Shown: positions 13,316 through 25,154 of the stretch, one piece after another
Layout: every line of letters starts with the position of its first letter
How positions within the stretch are numbered: position 1 is the stretch's first letter
DNA from: Myoxocephalus aenaeus
Lineage: Eukaryota; Chordata; Actinopteri; Perciformes; Cottidae
Direction of reading: 5' to 3'
DNA: 64,000 nt
NCBI GenBank assembly: GCA_038501785.1
Contig: JBAMJR010000089.1
Location: 736,001-800,000 of the forward strand
The notes under the pieces: model-generated
Told to the model about the DNA's origin: nothing
Database searches by the model: none
The model's input: the letters and a program-made list of their open reading frames with translations, nothing else
Made by a program: the position numbers and the translations under genes

Positions 13316-13500
13316 CCATTGGCAAGGCAAGTTTATTTGTATAGCACATTTCAACAACAAGGCGATTCAAAGTGTCACATAAAACCATTAAAAGCATCAA
13401 AACATAAGAAAACAAGATTTAAAAACAATTAATAACATTCATTAAAACATTAAAAAACAGTCAAAAAGCAAAAGATAGAATACAAGTTGGAGTGCATTTT
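13316..13500 (+). repeat. Teleost dispersed repeat (GCAAGTTTATTTGTATAGCAC family)
   Basis: GGCAAGTTTATTTGTATAGCA, then TTTCAACAACAAGGC, CAAAGTG and CATTAAAA runs: a pattern recalled as very common in teleosts. A diverged relative is at 42688-42790. Class not assigned; it may be a LINE 3' end. Confidence 0.45.
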
Positions 13501-15894
13501 AAGAAATAAAATGCAGTAGTGAGATGCAGAAAGCATAAAGGAAGCTTTAAAAAAAAAGGTTCCTGTTGAATTAATCAAAAAAAGCATTCATTTATTATTA
13601 GGTTTTTTTTACAGCAATGTATTACCATTATGATACCATTATCATATAATTGAGGGATTATTGTAAAAAGCCCTTCATTAATGACTTGGTAAAACTGCAG
13701 ACTTTGTTGCTAATTAGAAAATTAGACACTCATGACCTATTATTAATGACAGCAGCCAAACAGCAGTGTTATTTGATTGTTAGAGAGGGAGACCTCATGT
13801 GGATTATTAATGACCAACCTTTATAACTGCAGACTTGATGGCTTGTGACTGATTTCACCCCACCTGGCAGCCAAAGTTGTTTTTATTAATAGCCTCTAAA
13901 TAATAATATATCAAATGATGTATTAACCGTTGACAATGCCATTATTTACAAGAAATTAAATCTATAAACTTAACCTATAAACTATAAACCTGTAAAAATA
14001 AAAAAAAGATGTCTTATCAGAAAGTGAAGTTCCTTTCTGAATATATTCATTCTATGAATGCTAATCATCACTTTAAGTTCATACAAGTGAAATTAAGTGG
14101 AAATAATGAAATATAAAAAAATGTCAAGTAACTAAGTTCTCATGTTCAAGGTCATGTTTTGCCACGTCATCACCTGAATCCCTAATTCACATTATAACCC
14201 AGATTTAAGAATTTATTTTTTCTCCTGCATTAAGACAATGTCACTATGTACCACCATTGACAATACGCACAGAGCCAGGGTCAGGTGTGCTCTTATTTTA
14301 TGATTGTAAGTTATTAACAATGTTTTGGACAGGTGTACCGGATTGAATTAAATTCACCAGTCCAAGCCGCCGTGTTCAGTCGTGTGTGTGCATGTCTGTC
14401 TCTCCAGGGCCAATCTAGCAAACTACTGGACCAATCAGCTTAATATGGTTTGTGCTCATTTATGACTTTATGCTCAAGGGCCTCGATCAAGATTGCAGTG
14501 ATTCACCCTTTTTGAATAACACATTTTATTGACAATTATTTTATTGACTGATGATTCCTCACTCCTCTTAACAACATCTGCTTCAGTTCCAAAAGACATC
14601 CACATTTTCATATAATTTAATTTATCTATAATGTCTTAAAGGCTATGACTACAAAAAATGTGTGCATACATTACTGTGCCATGAAGAGTTGTTTGGTGAG
14701 TCCTCTGAACAATTTGAATTAAGTTCTTCTTTTACTTGTTTATTTAGAAATCATTTTCATTGTAAGAATACTTATTTTCTATTACTTCTATATACAAATT
14801 TATTAAATGACTTTTAAGTCTTCTGATGACTCCGTCACATTTGTCTGTCTCACATATTCCGATTTCCACGGGGGAGTTCACCCAGGCCAAACCTTTAAAT
14901 GAGATCAGGCCCCCTGGCGATGATGACTCCTCCCTTCACCTTCCTCAGTGTTCCCCCAGCTTCCTCTTTCACATCCTGTGGTCGTGCGTCAGCCATACAT
15001 ATTTCATTGAGGATTCAGCGAGGGGTAAGTGGCAGTAGGTTAGGTCTAGGCACATTAATAAATCAAAGCAAAACAGAAGTGGCGTGGTGGGATTTCATAC
15101 AGGCTTGGTTCTGTTATATCAGCTGCAGTCATGGTTGTTTTTCTTTTCTGTTTGCTTGAACTGAAACTGTATGTATGTTTGTTTTATAACCCTTACACAC
15201 TTAAAATCTAGCTAAAACAAATTTCAGAATGGCATAATAAAGTGGAAAGTAAGCAGTGCACCCATTCATGTCAAACACACTTACTATTGAAAGGTCCAGT
15301 GACCAGGATGGAAACCTGGAGTCACGTGGGAGAAAATCATCACCAGCAGAGAGAGGAAATGCCGGAGAGCCCCCAGAACCACAGGCAAGAGCATCCACCT
15401 GTGGGTTATAACTAGTGCTGTCATATTAGCGCGTTATTAACGGCGTTAACGCAAACCAATTTTAACGCCGTCAATTTTATTAACGGCGTTAACGCATTTT
15501 TATTTTTCAATTTTTTTTTTTTCGCGAGCACCACGCCGGATGTAGCTCAACCGGAAGCAAAACAATAGGCACGCCGTTTGGGCTTGGAAGCTAGGCTAAC
15601 GTTACGGTTTGAAATGAATGAATGGTGAGCGCGATACGGCAAAATGAATGATATTCAGTGAACTGCGAACAGGTGCGCGTGCCAGAAGGGAGCGCGAGTG
15701 AACACATTGAACACAGCAGGAGAGAACGCAACGTTAGCCAGCTAGCTAAAGCTCCGGTGGAAAATTATTAGCTTATGCTGTGTTCAGCGTCCGGTGTGAA
15801 CACGGCGTAACGCTACCGTTTTTGAGGAGGTAGATTTTGAGGTGAGGGGACTGACAAGGCAGAAGGTAAAGTGGTCCACCGTTCTATCAATAAG

Positions 15895-16086
15895 CAGACC
15901 TGCCAACCTGTACGCAATTTGTGTAGCGGATACGCATTTTGACGTCAAAGTACGCTGGTAAAAATTAGTCTAAAATTAATTTTAGACTAATTGACCAGCA
16001 CACATTATATGCAATGCAATATAATGCATGACGAGTATTTAATGACTTATCAATATATAGGTTATATATCAAGGTCGGCAGGTCTG
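15895..16086. mobile_element. 192-bp MITE nested in hAT copy 2
   Basis: Counterpart of 1223-1414, inverted with its host. Flanked by AATAAG on both sides (15889-15894, 16087-16092). The right end has one change (GGTCGGCAGGTCTG). Confidence 0.75.
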
Positions 16087-16247
16087 AATAAGGCTAAACT
16101 AGAAGTTAACACTAATACAAACATTATTTTTGCAGAATGAGTGTGTTAGGGGAGAAGGATGCAGCCATTGTTAAACAGCTGGATGCTGGATTGAAATGCA
16201 GCTGGAACTGGTCGTGGCTAAAACTGGAAGGCAAGGTCTCGATAAAA

Positions 16248-16667
16248 TAGGGTGACCAGATTTGAGTTTGTGAAAAAGAGGACACTTCGCTCCGGGGGGG
16301 GGGTGGAGGAGCGAGAGAGAGGACTTCGTCGCGGGGGGGGGGGGGGTAGCAGTAGTGTGTAGCATGCCGTGAACTTACATTTACGTTGAGATCGGTCGAC
16401 CAATGACAGTTCTCTCTACAGTCAGAGCTTGCGCAAGAAGGTGGAACGTGAGGGAGATACCATTTCCAAAACTTGTAAGGGGGTAATAACTATTTTCCCG
16501 CACGTAGCAAAATCCCGGACGTACCATTTCCAAAACTTGTAAGGGGGTAATAACTATTTTCCCGCACGTAGCAAAATCCCGGACGTTTTTGGAATCCCTG
16601 CCGGACGCTTTTTTTAGGTCTCGAAAAGAGGACATGTCCGGGAAAAAGAGGACGTCTGGTCACCCTA
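16248..16667. mobile_element. 420-bp hAT-like MITE inserted into hAT copy 2
   Basis: Inverted ends TAGGGTGACCAGA / TCTGGTCACCCTA, with AAAGAGGAC motifs just inside. The empty site is visible in copy 1 (…CAATAAAAGGG…); here ATAAAA flanks both sides, so about 6-7 bp were duplicated rather than a clean 8. It contains two long G runs (about 16293-16302 and 16334-16346) and a 64-bp direct duplication. Confidence 0.8.
16459..16586. repeat. 64-bp perfect tandem duplication inside the nested MITE
   Basis: Two identical 64-bp units (16459-16522, 16523-16586) beginning ACCATTTCCAAAACTTG and ending ATCCCGGACGT. Perfect identity suggests a recent duplication or a sequence-assembly effect. Confidence 0.85.
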
Positions 16668-17867
16668 AATAAAAGGGCAAGAGGTGTCCTTTCATCTAGG
16701 AGATGTATTCTCCAAAATCAACAGGCAGGGATTCACCAGATGCATTCTCTGCATCAAAGATATAAATGATGCTAACAAAGGCAGCCATGCTCTCCCTTAC
16801 CACATTGTGCCTCATATACTGTAAATGTTAGACCAGTGACAGGCTGGCATGAAATGGCTTGCATAATACTTAGTAAGGAGGCCATAATAATTTTTGACTC
16901 ATGGCTGAAGTTAAGTTTCTCCAGCTCTCCCCAAGTTGGCAAAAAAAGCATCTCAAAATGCATCAGATTGATGCTTTAAAATATGGAATATTTAAATTTT
17001 TCTTACGGGGGAGCATGCCCCCGGACCCTCCTAGAGGGGTAATATCCTTCTCACCTTTTTCACCCCTGACCCGTTTTCATGCCTGGTGCACTCTATAATT
17101 TTATTTTGTAAACCCTTGTTTACCTGAAATGTGCAGTGATTTTATTTTGTACCGCCCTGTTTGGCAGTTGTTTTTCAATAAAATAAAGCAAGCCAATCCA
17201 CTTTTTCATGTTGATAAGAGCATTAAAATGCAAAAAAAAAAAATTACGATTAATCGCGAGTTAACTATGACATAAATGCGATTAATCGCGATTAAATATT
17301 TTAATCGCTTGACAGCACTAGTTATAACTCAGCAGGGTTTCAGATCAAACACAAACACACTTCAAAAGGCTGCCGCATCACAAAGAAGGGGCTGAATTAA
17401 CTGGATATTCCAGACTTCTTTGGGATGAAGACACGCTCTCATATTGTAGATATCCATATCTCAAAGAATTGCTTATTCCTCATCCAGACAGCTCTGTGGA
17501 TTAATGAGGGAGGCAGCACTCCCGCTTGCACCAGTATGAATTGTATTAATGAAGAAGAAAAAAACGCCGCTTGATACAATAGAATGAGGCGTAAAGTTTA
17601 ATCAAACCAATGAATAGAAATCTCTGACAGCTATAACATTATATTGGTGGCAGAGAGACCAACCACAGTGAAGCTGTGTGTAGCTACAATGTTGACTACT
17701 GACTGAACCAACCTCCCAGTAGTCTTGTATGTGCTCCAACGTGAACCACTTTTACAGTTAGATTAAACACTTGAATTCCTGTGCTTTTGACTGATTCATC
17801 TCTCCTCTGCACTGTTCATTCATTTATAAATTTTTGCACCATTACAAGTGATTTACACTACTTGTCA

Positions 17868-17923
<56 letters not shown>
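17868..17923. repeat. (CA)n microsatellite
   Basis: CA run with one interruption (CAAACA), adjoining the reversed SINE remnant. Confidence 0.95.
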
Positions 17924-17924
<1 letters not shown>

Positions 17925-18125
17925 TTCATAGACCGATGAATGCCATGCAAGGTGCCACCTGCCCACATTAGGATGTGAACTAAATATGAATTCACACACA
18001 CTCTCACACATCAATGGCACAGCTTTTAGGAGCAATTTGAGGTTCAGTATCTTGCCCAAGGACACTTATTACATATACAGACTGGAGGAGCCGGGAATCA
18101 TCCGCTTTGAGAAAAACCTGCTCCT
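17924..18125 (-). mobile_element. Degraded tRNA-derived SINE (body)
   Basis: The minus strand resembles the SINE at 34471-35357: GCAAGGTGCCACCTGCCCA, the ATTCACACAC run, TATCTTGCCCAAGGACACTT and AGGAGCCGGGAATCATCCG, which corresponds to the B-box region read in reverse. The tRNA head is not recognisable. It abuts a CA microsatellite. Confidence 0.55.
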
Positions 18126-18346
18126 GTTGTTCTACTAATATGCTTCTATTACAGTTGTTTATCATTAACTGTTATTAATAAGAAGCATTTTCTAAAATAT
18201 TGGGTGTGTTTGTTATCCCGTGTGATAAAAAATTTAATTAAATTAATATTCAAATACCGAAATTAAAAACCAAGGTTAGTTTAGAGCGACATTTTTTTCT
18301 TCTGCCTGGTTTGTGAATTGCTGATGCTGCCCATGAAGCCCACTGA

Positions 18347-18452
<106 letters not shown>

Positions 18453-20116
18453 CACAGAGAATGCTCTGAGAGAGATATTTAGAGAGGAATAACACCTTCG
18501 CTGTTTACAGTAGCCGGCTGAAAAAGGAGTGGATCCTCTCTGTATTGGTCTTGACGTGTCTTCGTTTAGTGGAGAGCTTTCCTCCCACAGTGAGACCTGA
18601 CCAGTGAAGCAGCCTCCTGTCATGGCCCACATTCACCTTGATCCCAGCCTGCCCAGGAAGCCCCATTATCCACCCTGCATCCTTCCTGGAAGCTTTTTCT
18701 AGTCAGTAAATGCCACGAGTTCCACTCCCTGCTGTCTGTGGGAGCTCTCACTAGAGGAGGAGAATGGAGAGGAAGAAGACAAGACTATTTTCTTTCTTTC
18801 TCACTCCTCTCTCTGGAGAAAACTCGATGTTGGCACTCCGCTTTCAGGTATCTGCTGTGAGTCAAATGCATTAGACCGTTTCAAGTCTTGGAACTCAATG
18901 ACAGGAGCTCCAGTGAGAGAATTAAGTCGGCTGTCAATAGTCCAAAGGCTTCACCATTTCACTGATCTTCGAAGGAGCACTCTTTCAGCAGGCATTCTCC
19001 TCAGTTTTATTAGTTGAGCATGGCACCCCCAAACTCTCATTACACAGTGCTGCTTTGTCGCCACAATGTTAACGAGAGAAATTGCCGCAGTTCTGAACTG
19101 AAGCATTATTTCTGTTTTGTCTCAGCCACCGGGGACAGCTTATGAATTAATGAGATGTCAGCAGAGATGTCATGTCTTTATTCACTCAATCTCTCCAAAA
19201 GAAAAAAACACCTCCATGAAGGAATTGATATAACGTAGCACGATGATTCTTGTCTGTCTCTGGTGGCTTGACTCAGGGGGCCCATCTTTAAAAGAGCTCG
19301 CTCCTTCTGTTTTGTTACGGCAGATATACATCCTCAATAAAAGAAACAGGAAGAGTCATTGGAGCCCACTTATTTTGCTATCACAATCGAATAAATCACT
19401 GATTTAGATTGGATTTGGATTAATGATTGCTCTTTGTATAGTTGAGGGGTTTGTTATAACTTTAGCCGTATAGCCTGCTGTGTGTGGCTAGAAAACCTGA
19501 TTTACTTGGCTGTTGTGTGTTGCAAGTCTTTCCTTCTATTTATGGCCTTCATGAGTCCACAATGGACTTGCTGTTAATGCTCGATGTACGTGTATGTCCC
19601 AAGATTAGCACATCTAACGGTAAGATTTTCTGAGCTTAAATATAAGTCAAGATGAAATACAAATGCATTTGTAACTCTTTAGGATCATATCCACACTCAT
19701 AATGTGCAACTATTTCACAATATATGTCTAAAAATTTACAAATATCTATTTATTTTGTATTTTTATATCAAAATCCAATGAACTTTTCTTCTTGTAAAAC
19801 AAAATATGAAGCGCGCTTAGAGAAGCTACTACCAACTAATTTCAACCAATAATATCATGCCATATATCTATTAGTCTATCTGAAATGTTTAGCGAGGAGG
19901 GAGGTGTGTGTGAAGCCAAAGTCCTCTGTAGCTCCGTAATGCGCTCCAATCCTGCCCACTTTTAAGCAGTCCAATAAACTGCAATAACATATAATAATAT
20001 ATAGAATACATTAAATTCCTCTCCACTGCTCAAATATTCTGTTTCGCTTGGTAATACTCACACTACAGAAACTAAAGACGCCTTCATTTCCATTCACCGT
20101 GACTTTAAGTCTTTGC

Positions 20117-20525
20117 TGATTTTAAGAAGGTATAGGAAGGTTGAGAAAAAGAAAATCTACCTACCAGCACCTCTAAAGCTCATTGATTGACATGCTATAT
20201 TTTGTTTAATCCGCAAAAAAAAAACAGTTTGGAGGTGTTGTCAATGGAATTCATTATCTTGGTTATCTTTGTACATATCCAACAGCTAAAGAGATGCTAT
20301 CAATCTTCTCTCAGCAAGAAAAAAAAGTTAAGGTATTCCCCAAAATGTCAAACTATTCTGTGTGGTAATTAGCCAATATTTGTCAACACGCTAACCTGAG
20401 ATGGTGAACATGTAAACATTATACCTGCTAAACATCAACATGCTTGTATTGTTATTGGGGTCATTTTAGCGTGCTGGCGTTAGCATTTAGTCTACACGGC
20501 ATAGCGCTTGGTCTTGTTGAAAAAT
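20117..20525. repeat. Teleost dispersed repeats (GCTAACATG-type)
   Basis: GCACCTCTAAAGCTCATTGATTGACATG and later GATGGTGAACATGTAAACATT, ACCTGCTAAACATCA and GCGTTAGCATTTAG are phrases recalled as recurrent in teleost non-coding DNA. No terminal structure or ORF. Confidence 0.4.
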
Positions 20526-21582
20526 TTAAGAAAGTTATAAATTGATGTGAAAAAGCTAAACCAAGAGACCTCCTATTCTCCAATATGAACCACAGCATCT
20601 GTTTACATTGTCAGGTGAGGAGGTGCCCTATAATATGTGCTTTGCCAGCAAAACATTATGTTGTGTGCTGTACCTTTAGAAGCAACAAATTACCAACAAC
20701 CCTTCAGAAGTTGCTCTGTACTGTGTTTCCTTCAGCCCTGTGCCTTCCTTAGTGCTTATGGCAAGGCTTTATGGAACAATTACTTTGTATTAATTTCCTT
20801 TCTGTGCCAGCAAAGGTGGGTGTACCTTCAACGTTTTATTATGTAATGCCGTCAGTCAAAATTGTTAATGAAAGAGGTGGCTTGATGTTTAAGTCTTTTG
20901 TATATCAAGAGCAAGATCATCCTTTAGGCTGCCTGGATCTATTTATGTCCGTCCGCTTCTACACAAAGCAGTTTCTGGAGCACAAATGCATTTGCGCTGC
21001 AGAAATATACTGTATATTCAGTCAGGATTAGCAGCACTTCGCCGCGAGGGTATTAGCTGAGTGTAGTAAGCGGACCACCAAGGGATTATGACTGTGTGCC
21101 CATTGACGGATGTTGTGTTATCCTGCAATAAAATGCAGGATTATCTGGTTCATCCCCTTCCTGGCTGAAGCAGTGGTAAAATAACCTGCCAGTCTCAAAG
21201 TGACAAACACACAAAATAATATTCATCAAAACAGTTCAATTTCTTAGTTAATAGACTTTTACACTTTTCTATTCAAAACTTTTCTAATAAATCCTGAATA
21301 TGGTTAGGAAGTTATTCTACAATGACAGCCACTTTAGCAAACAGCCTTTACTCATCTTTCAGCTGTCCTGGTATGTTCTATAAATGTAATTGGCTGACAT
21401 ACCCAAGTGTTTTGGGACCCATCTGCCAACGTGGCTAAGGGACAGAATAAATTGTTTTCTGCCTGTTTTTCATGCTGCTACAGGAATTGTATTGATGCCT
21501 TGTATTAATGCCATGTCATTCTTTTAAAATGTTCTTGACCCTGGCTGCTTTCTGCTGTGCATCATGGGAGATTAAGCCGATG

Positions 21583-21585
<3 letters not shown>

Positions 21586-21621
<36 letters not shown>

Positions 21622-21640
21622 TCTCTCTCTCTCTCTCTCT
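21586..21640. repeat. (CT)n microsatellite
   Basis: CT repeats interrupted once by CACA. Confidence 0.95.
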
Positions 21641-21659
21641 GCTAAAGAAAATCCACTTC

Positions 21660-21765
21660 AAGGTCAAGTTAAGATCAACATTTATTGAACAGAACAAGGA
21701 CTTACAATTTTGCCTTTCCCCAATAATGTTTCAGTCAAGGCTCAATAAATTTATTCATGAGCTAA
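21660..21765 (+). repeat. Local repeat Z, copy 1
   Basis: Shares with 23029-23135 the ordered blocks GTCAAGTTAAGA, TTGAACAGAA, GACTTACAA, TTTCAGTCAA and TCAATAAAT.TATTCA. Function unknown. Confidence 0.6.
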
Positions 21766-22096
21766 CCACATTGAGGAGTGGAACTTTATTCCATTAACAG
21801 TGAGATGGCAAATGCTTAACTTGCTGCTGAATATCGCAGGTGCAAACACCAGAAACAGATTGAAAGTTCTTAAAAAAAAATTGTAAACAATAAAAGTTTG
21901 CATTTAAGATGTTGTATGGGAGTTCCAGTGCAAAGGAACTACATAATATATCCAGAGCATTAATATAGCAGCAAACAACTATGTAAAACTTTGCTATGTA
22001 AAGATATAATGGAGTAATGTCTACCTGAGCAGAGAAAGAAGTTGTTCTCCCTCTGTTTGTGTTCTCCGAGCTTCTCTCTGCTTTGTTTATAAGCGG

Positions 22097-22100
<4 letters not shown>

Positions 22101-22180
<80 letters not shown>
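22101..22180. repeat. (GT)n microsatellite, 80 bp
   Basis: 40 uninterrupted GT units. Confidence 0.97.
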
Positions 22181-22183
<3 letters not shown>

Positions 22184-22453
22184 ACCTCCCTAATCACCGC
22201 CACTCCCCTCTTACAGCGGTTCCCATTGTCCCAGCTCACAGTGGCGGGAGGGCATTGTCACAGAAACGCAACGCCCACCCTCTGGTTCTCCCTCAGGTGA
22301 ACACCACTGTTAGCTCTGTCAGTACGTTACGCGGTTAGCTATGCTGGCTCAGCCATCTCCATGTTGAGAGCCATGTGGATGCAATCCTGGCTCTGGCTCT
22401 GAATCTGAATCATGAATCTCTGTATATTGACCTTTTAAGTTGAGGTAATTATA

Positions 22454-22491
22454 TAAATTGAAGTGTCATTTTAATTTGACACTTCAATTTA
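22454..22491. repeat. 15-bp hairpin, 8-nt loop
   Basis: Arms TAAATTGAAGTGTCA and exact complement; loop TTTTAATT. Confidence 0.95.
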
Positions 22492-23028
22492 ACACACTTC
22501 CCTTTTAAAAGGGAAGAGCTGAACACAGTTGAAATTGTATTTTTAAATTTAAGCCTGGTAGTCTGTTGAATTTTCAGTGTTGTATCTAAACATTGAAATC
22601 AGTTGAACTAAACATAAAAGAAGTAAGATATGAGTCGCTAAAATATCAGATCAACAACAATGAAAACAGATTTCAGTTGAAATTTGTGTACTGTAACCAA
22701 TCAAAGTAGCCTATCTGTTTAGCACTGACAGCAGCTAGTTGAAAAATAAATATCAGTTGAAATGTCAGGTGACATGTAGGTGCTGAAAGTAGCTAAGATC
22801 CCATTTAAATAGGAAGTGCTCAACACAGTTTAATTATTGTTTAAAGCATTTAAAATGCAATTATTCCTGATCTAAACAAAGTCCACTTTGAGTTTTTAGC
22901 AGTTGAAGTATCAGTGGTATTTGAGTTTCTATTAAAATGTAAGAGTTGACAGCTGTTGGAATTTTTGTTTCATGTTGAACGCTGTCTGAAAATGTATTGT
23001 CAAACTCCCGCAGAACGCTAGCTAAACT

Positions 23029-23135
23029 AAGTCAAGCTTAAGACAATCATTAGTTGAACAGAAAAACTGCGAAGACTTACAACTTCATCTTTTCCGAGTA
23101 ATATTTCAGTCAATGGTCAATAAATGTATTCAAAA
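23029..23135 (+). repeat. Local repeat Z, copy 2
   Basis: Same-orientation relative of 21660-21765, about 1.37 kb away. The 22.45-23.0 kb interval between them holds further imperfect AGTTGAA-rich repeats (for example CTGAACACAGTTGAAAT and CTCAACACAGTTTAAT). Confidence 0.6.
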
Positions 23136-23869
23136 GGAATGTGGTGTTTATGAGCAGAAATTATTTGGCACGACATTACTTAGGATTATTATTACAAATG
23201 TTAGGACCTACAGGTTTTCTTAATAAAGAAAATATGAGTTGAAAAACAAGATAACACCTGCACACTGTGAGGAGGTTTTCTGAAACTGTTTGAGCGAAAG
23301 AACAAATTGTGTCGTTCTGATTTATTTTTCTTTCACCACTTGACGCTTGAGTACGGGACTAAGTGTCTAATTTACATGCAGGAAAAGCCACATCTCTTCG
23401 ATGTTAATGTTTGGTGCTTCAGCAACAGGTCATCTGAGCTGAATGTTAACTGAGCTCAAATTGCTGTAGTTTTAGTTTAGGTTGCGCTCAATTGAACTGA
23501 GCCATTGAAAAGCTGATATGACGAAGCACTTTTCTCCTTTGACATCGCTGTCTTTAGTGCATGACACTGCAACTCACAGCAGCAACAACAAAGCAGCAAG
23601 TGGGTTATCTTCTGCAGTCAGCTTAAAAAGAGTCAGAGCACACATAGACCCACACAGTTTCATCTCTTTTCTCAAGCGACCTCTTTGTGACCTTCACTGC
23701 CTTTAGATAGTTTACTTATCTGGCAGTTAGCTTCCTTTACAGTTTGACCGTGGTAAAAATGTAATATCTGATCAGTGACTCTGTGCACCCACTCGCTCTG
23801 TATCACTTTTCCCTTTGCTCTCGCAGCCTAACATATTTCAATACACATAACCAAAGCCAGGAATGCAAT

Positions 23870-24932
23870 GTGACATTAAGTATCACAATTTTATTACAAA
23901 AATTAAATTCTTCATCTTTCAGTTTTGCCATGCTTGGAGCATATAACAATACAGTAAAAAACCCAGACCCAGAGAAGATAGGAAAGCAGATTTCAACAAT
24001 GCTTTCACAGCACTCTGTCTTTCATGCTGTTACTGTACACATACTGTAACATTCCTAATACAGAGCAGTACAAACATCTGCCAAAACACGTCATGTCAGA
24101 TAACAAACTGTAATTAAATTACATTTACCAGAGAAACAAGAAACTAAACCCAGCTCAGAAAGGAAAACAGAAACCAGTAAACATTGAATTTGCAACTTAA
24201 AACATACTGAATGTGCTGAATATCTGTACCAGGCCAAGGCACCCAGGCTTTGTAGCAATGTTGGCAAGTTAACGACATTCTTACAGAAACACTTGAAGCG
24301 AACAACAATTACAAATTGACTTGTACCACAGCCTGACTTTGCAATGTCCTTCAACATACCCTCCTCTCCTGGCGATCTCTTCGTCAGTCACAGTGCAAGT
24401 TCCGGAGGGGCGGGGCAGAATGGAGGAGAGGGGATGGGGATGGGAGGGGTTTGTTCACAGGGAGCTGTACCGCGCCAGACATCACTTCACAGCGCCAAAC
24501 ACTGACAAGAATTGGATGGACAGCGTAATCTCCCACTTTCCAGAGGGAAGGGGGTGGGAACGTTTATGTATTCCTCACTTTGATTGTGAATTGTCCAAAC
24601 ATAAGGCGCAGATTGCCAGTTGCCAGTCCAAGTCGAAAGAAGCCAAACGAAAAGCTTAGGTGTGGTTTCAACTGAACGTCCGAGAAAAAGAAAAGAAAAA
24701 CAGATACCGAAACAGATACCAATACTTTCTTTCTGAGGTTTCCAAGATGAATTCTGTTTTTTTCCTCAAGATGAAAAGTGTTGTTTTGCACATAAATACC
24801 TAAGAACGATAGAAATCCCAGATTTAAGCTTACCAACAACTCAAATAGTCTCTAACAAACGCCAAAAGAACGACATGAACGACAAAAGCTCAGAAATACA
24901 GAGAGGCCTTTCTTCTACGGTGAAATTGCAGT
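23870..24932 (-). other. nptx1: nptx1 3' untranslated region with candidate poly(A) signal
   Basis: Downstream of the stop, the first AATAAA on the minus strand is at 23895-23890, followed about 40 nt later by a GT-rich stretch (TTGGTTATGTGTATTG), as expected of a cleavage site. This would give a 3' UTR of roughly 1.06 kb. The end is inferred; alternative poly(A) sites further down are possible. Confidence 0.5.
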
Positions 24933-25154
24933 TCAGTTGAGCGAACGGCAAGGCTCAAAGGTCCATTTGGTCGCTCCGCCAAATATTTCAATGTTGCTCT
25001 CTGTCCAGGAGAAGACGCTGCCAGTCGGTGGTTTGCTGTTGCAGGTCGCCAAGTTGTAGATCTCTGTGACAGAAAGTTTCCTATTCCAGATGTTCAAGTT
25101 TGCGAGTTCACCAACAAAAGCTTGTGTCGCATCAAAGCCTCCTCCCAACGAGTC
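24933..25154 (-). CDS. nptx1: nptx1 exon 5: C-terminal pentraxin exon with stop
   Basis: Codes for residues 350-422 plus TGA. It starts DSLGGGFDATQAFVGELAN after a TTGACAG acceptor and ends FGGATKWTFEPCRSLN. The FDATQAFVGE stretch contributes to the calcium site and fold of pentraxins. C-terminal length equals that of mammalian NPTX1 (…ACRQIN). Confidence 0.95.
   Translation of the reverse strand, partial: DSLGGGFDATQAFVGELANLNIWNRKLSVTEIYNLATCNSKPPTGSVFSWTESNIEIFGGATKWTFEPCRSLN

Larger units (their letters stand above)
10691..15404. other. Intergenic, simple-repeat rich
   Basis: Holds CA, GA and pyrimidine-rich tracts (11.4-13.1 kb), one hairpin and one dispersed repeat. Long frames here (for example 314 codons at 12015-12959) run through microsatellites and lack any recognised domain. 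Confidence 0.6.
15413..17320 (-). mobile_element. hAT-type DNA transposon, copy 2 (inverted)
   Basis: Same TAGTGCTGTCA ends as copy 1, but inverted. It is flanked by a perfect 8-bp duplication GTTATAAC (15405-15412 and 17321-17328); T at position 2 and A at position 7 fit the Ac-type hAT target pattern. The length is 1908 bp, of which 420 bp is a younger nested element; without it the copy is close to copy 1. No transposase ORF. Confidence 0.9.

Noticed and set aside
645..17098. Matching 65-codon ORFs in both hAT copies (645-842 and 16901-17098)
   Set aside because: They match because the elements are copies of each other. They resemble no transposase and are likely non-coding.
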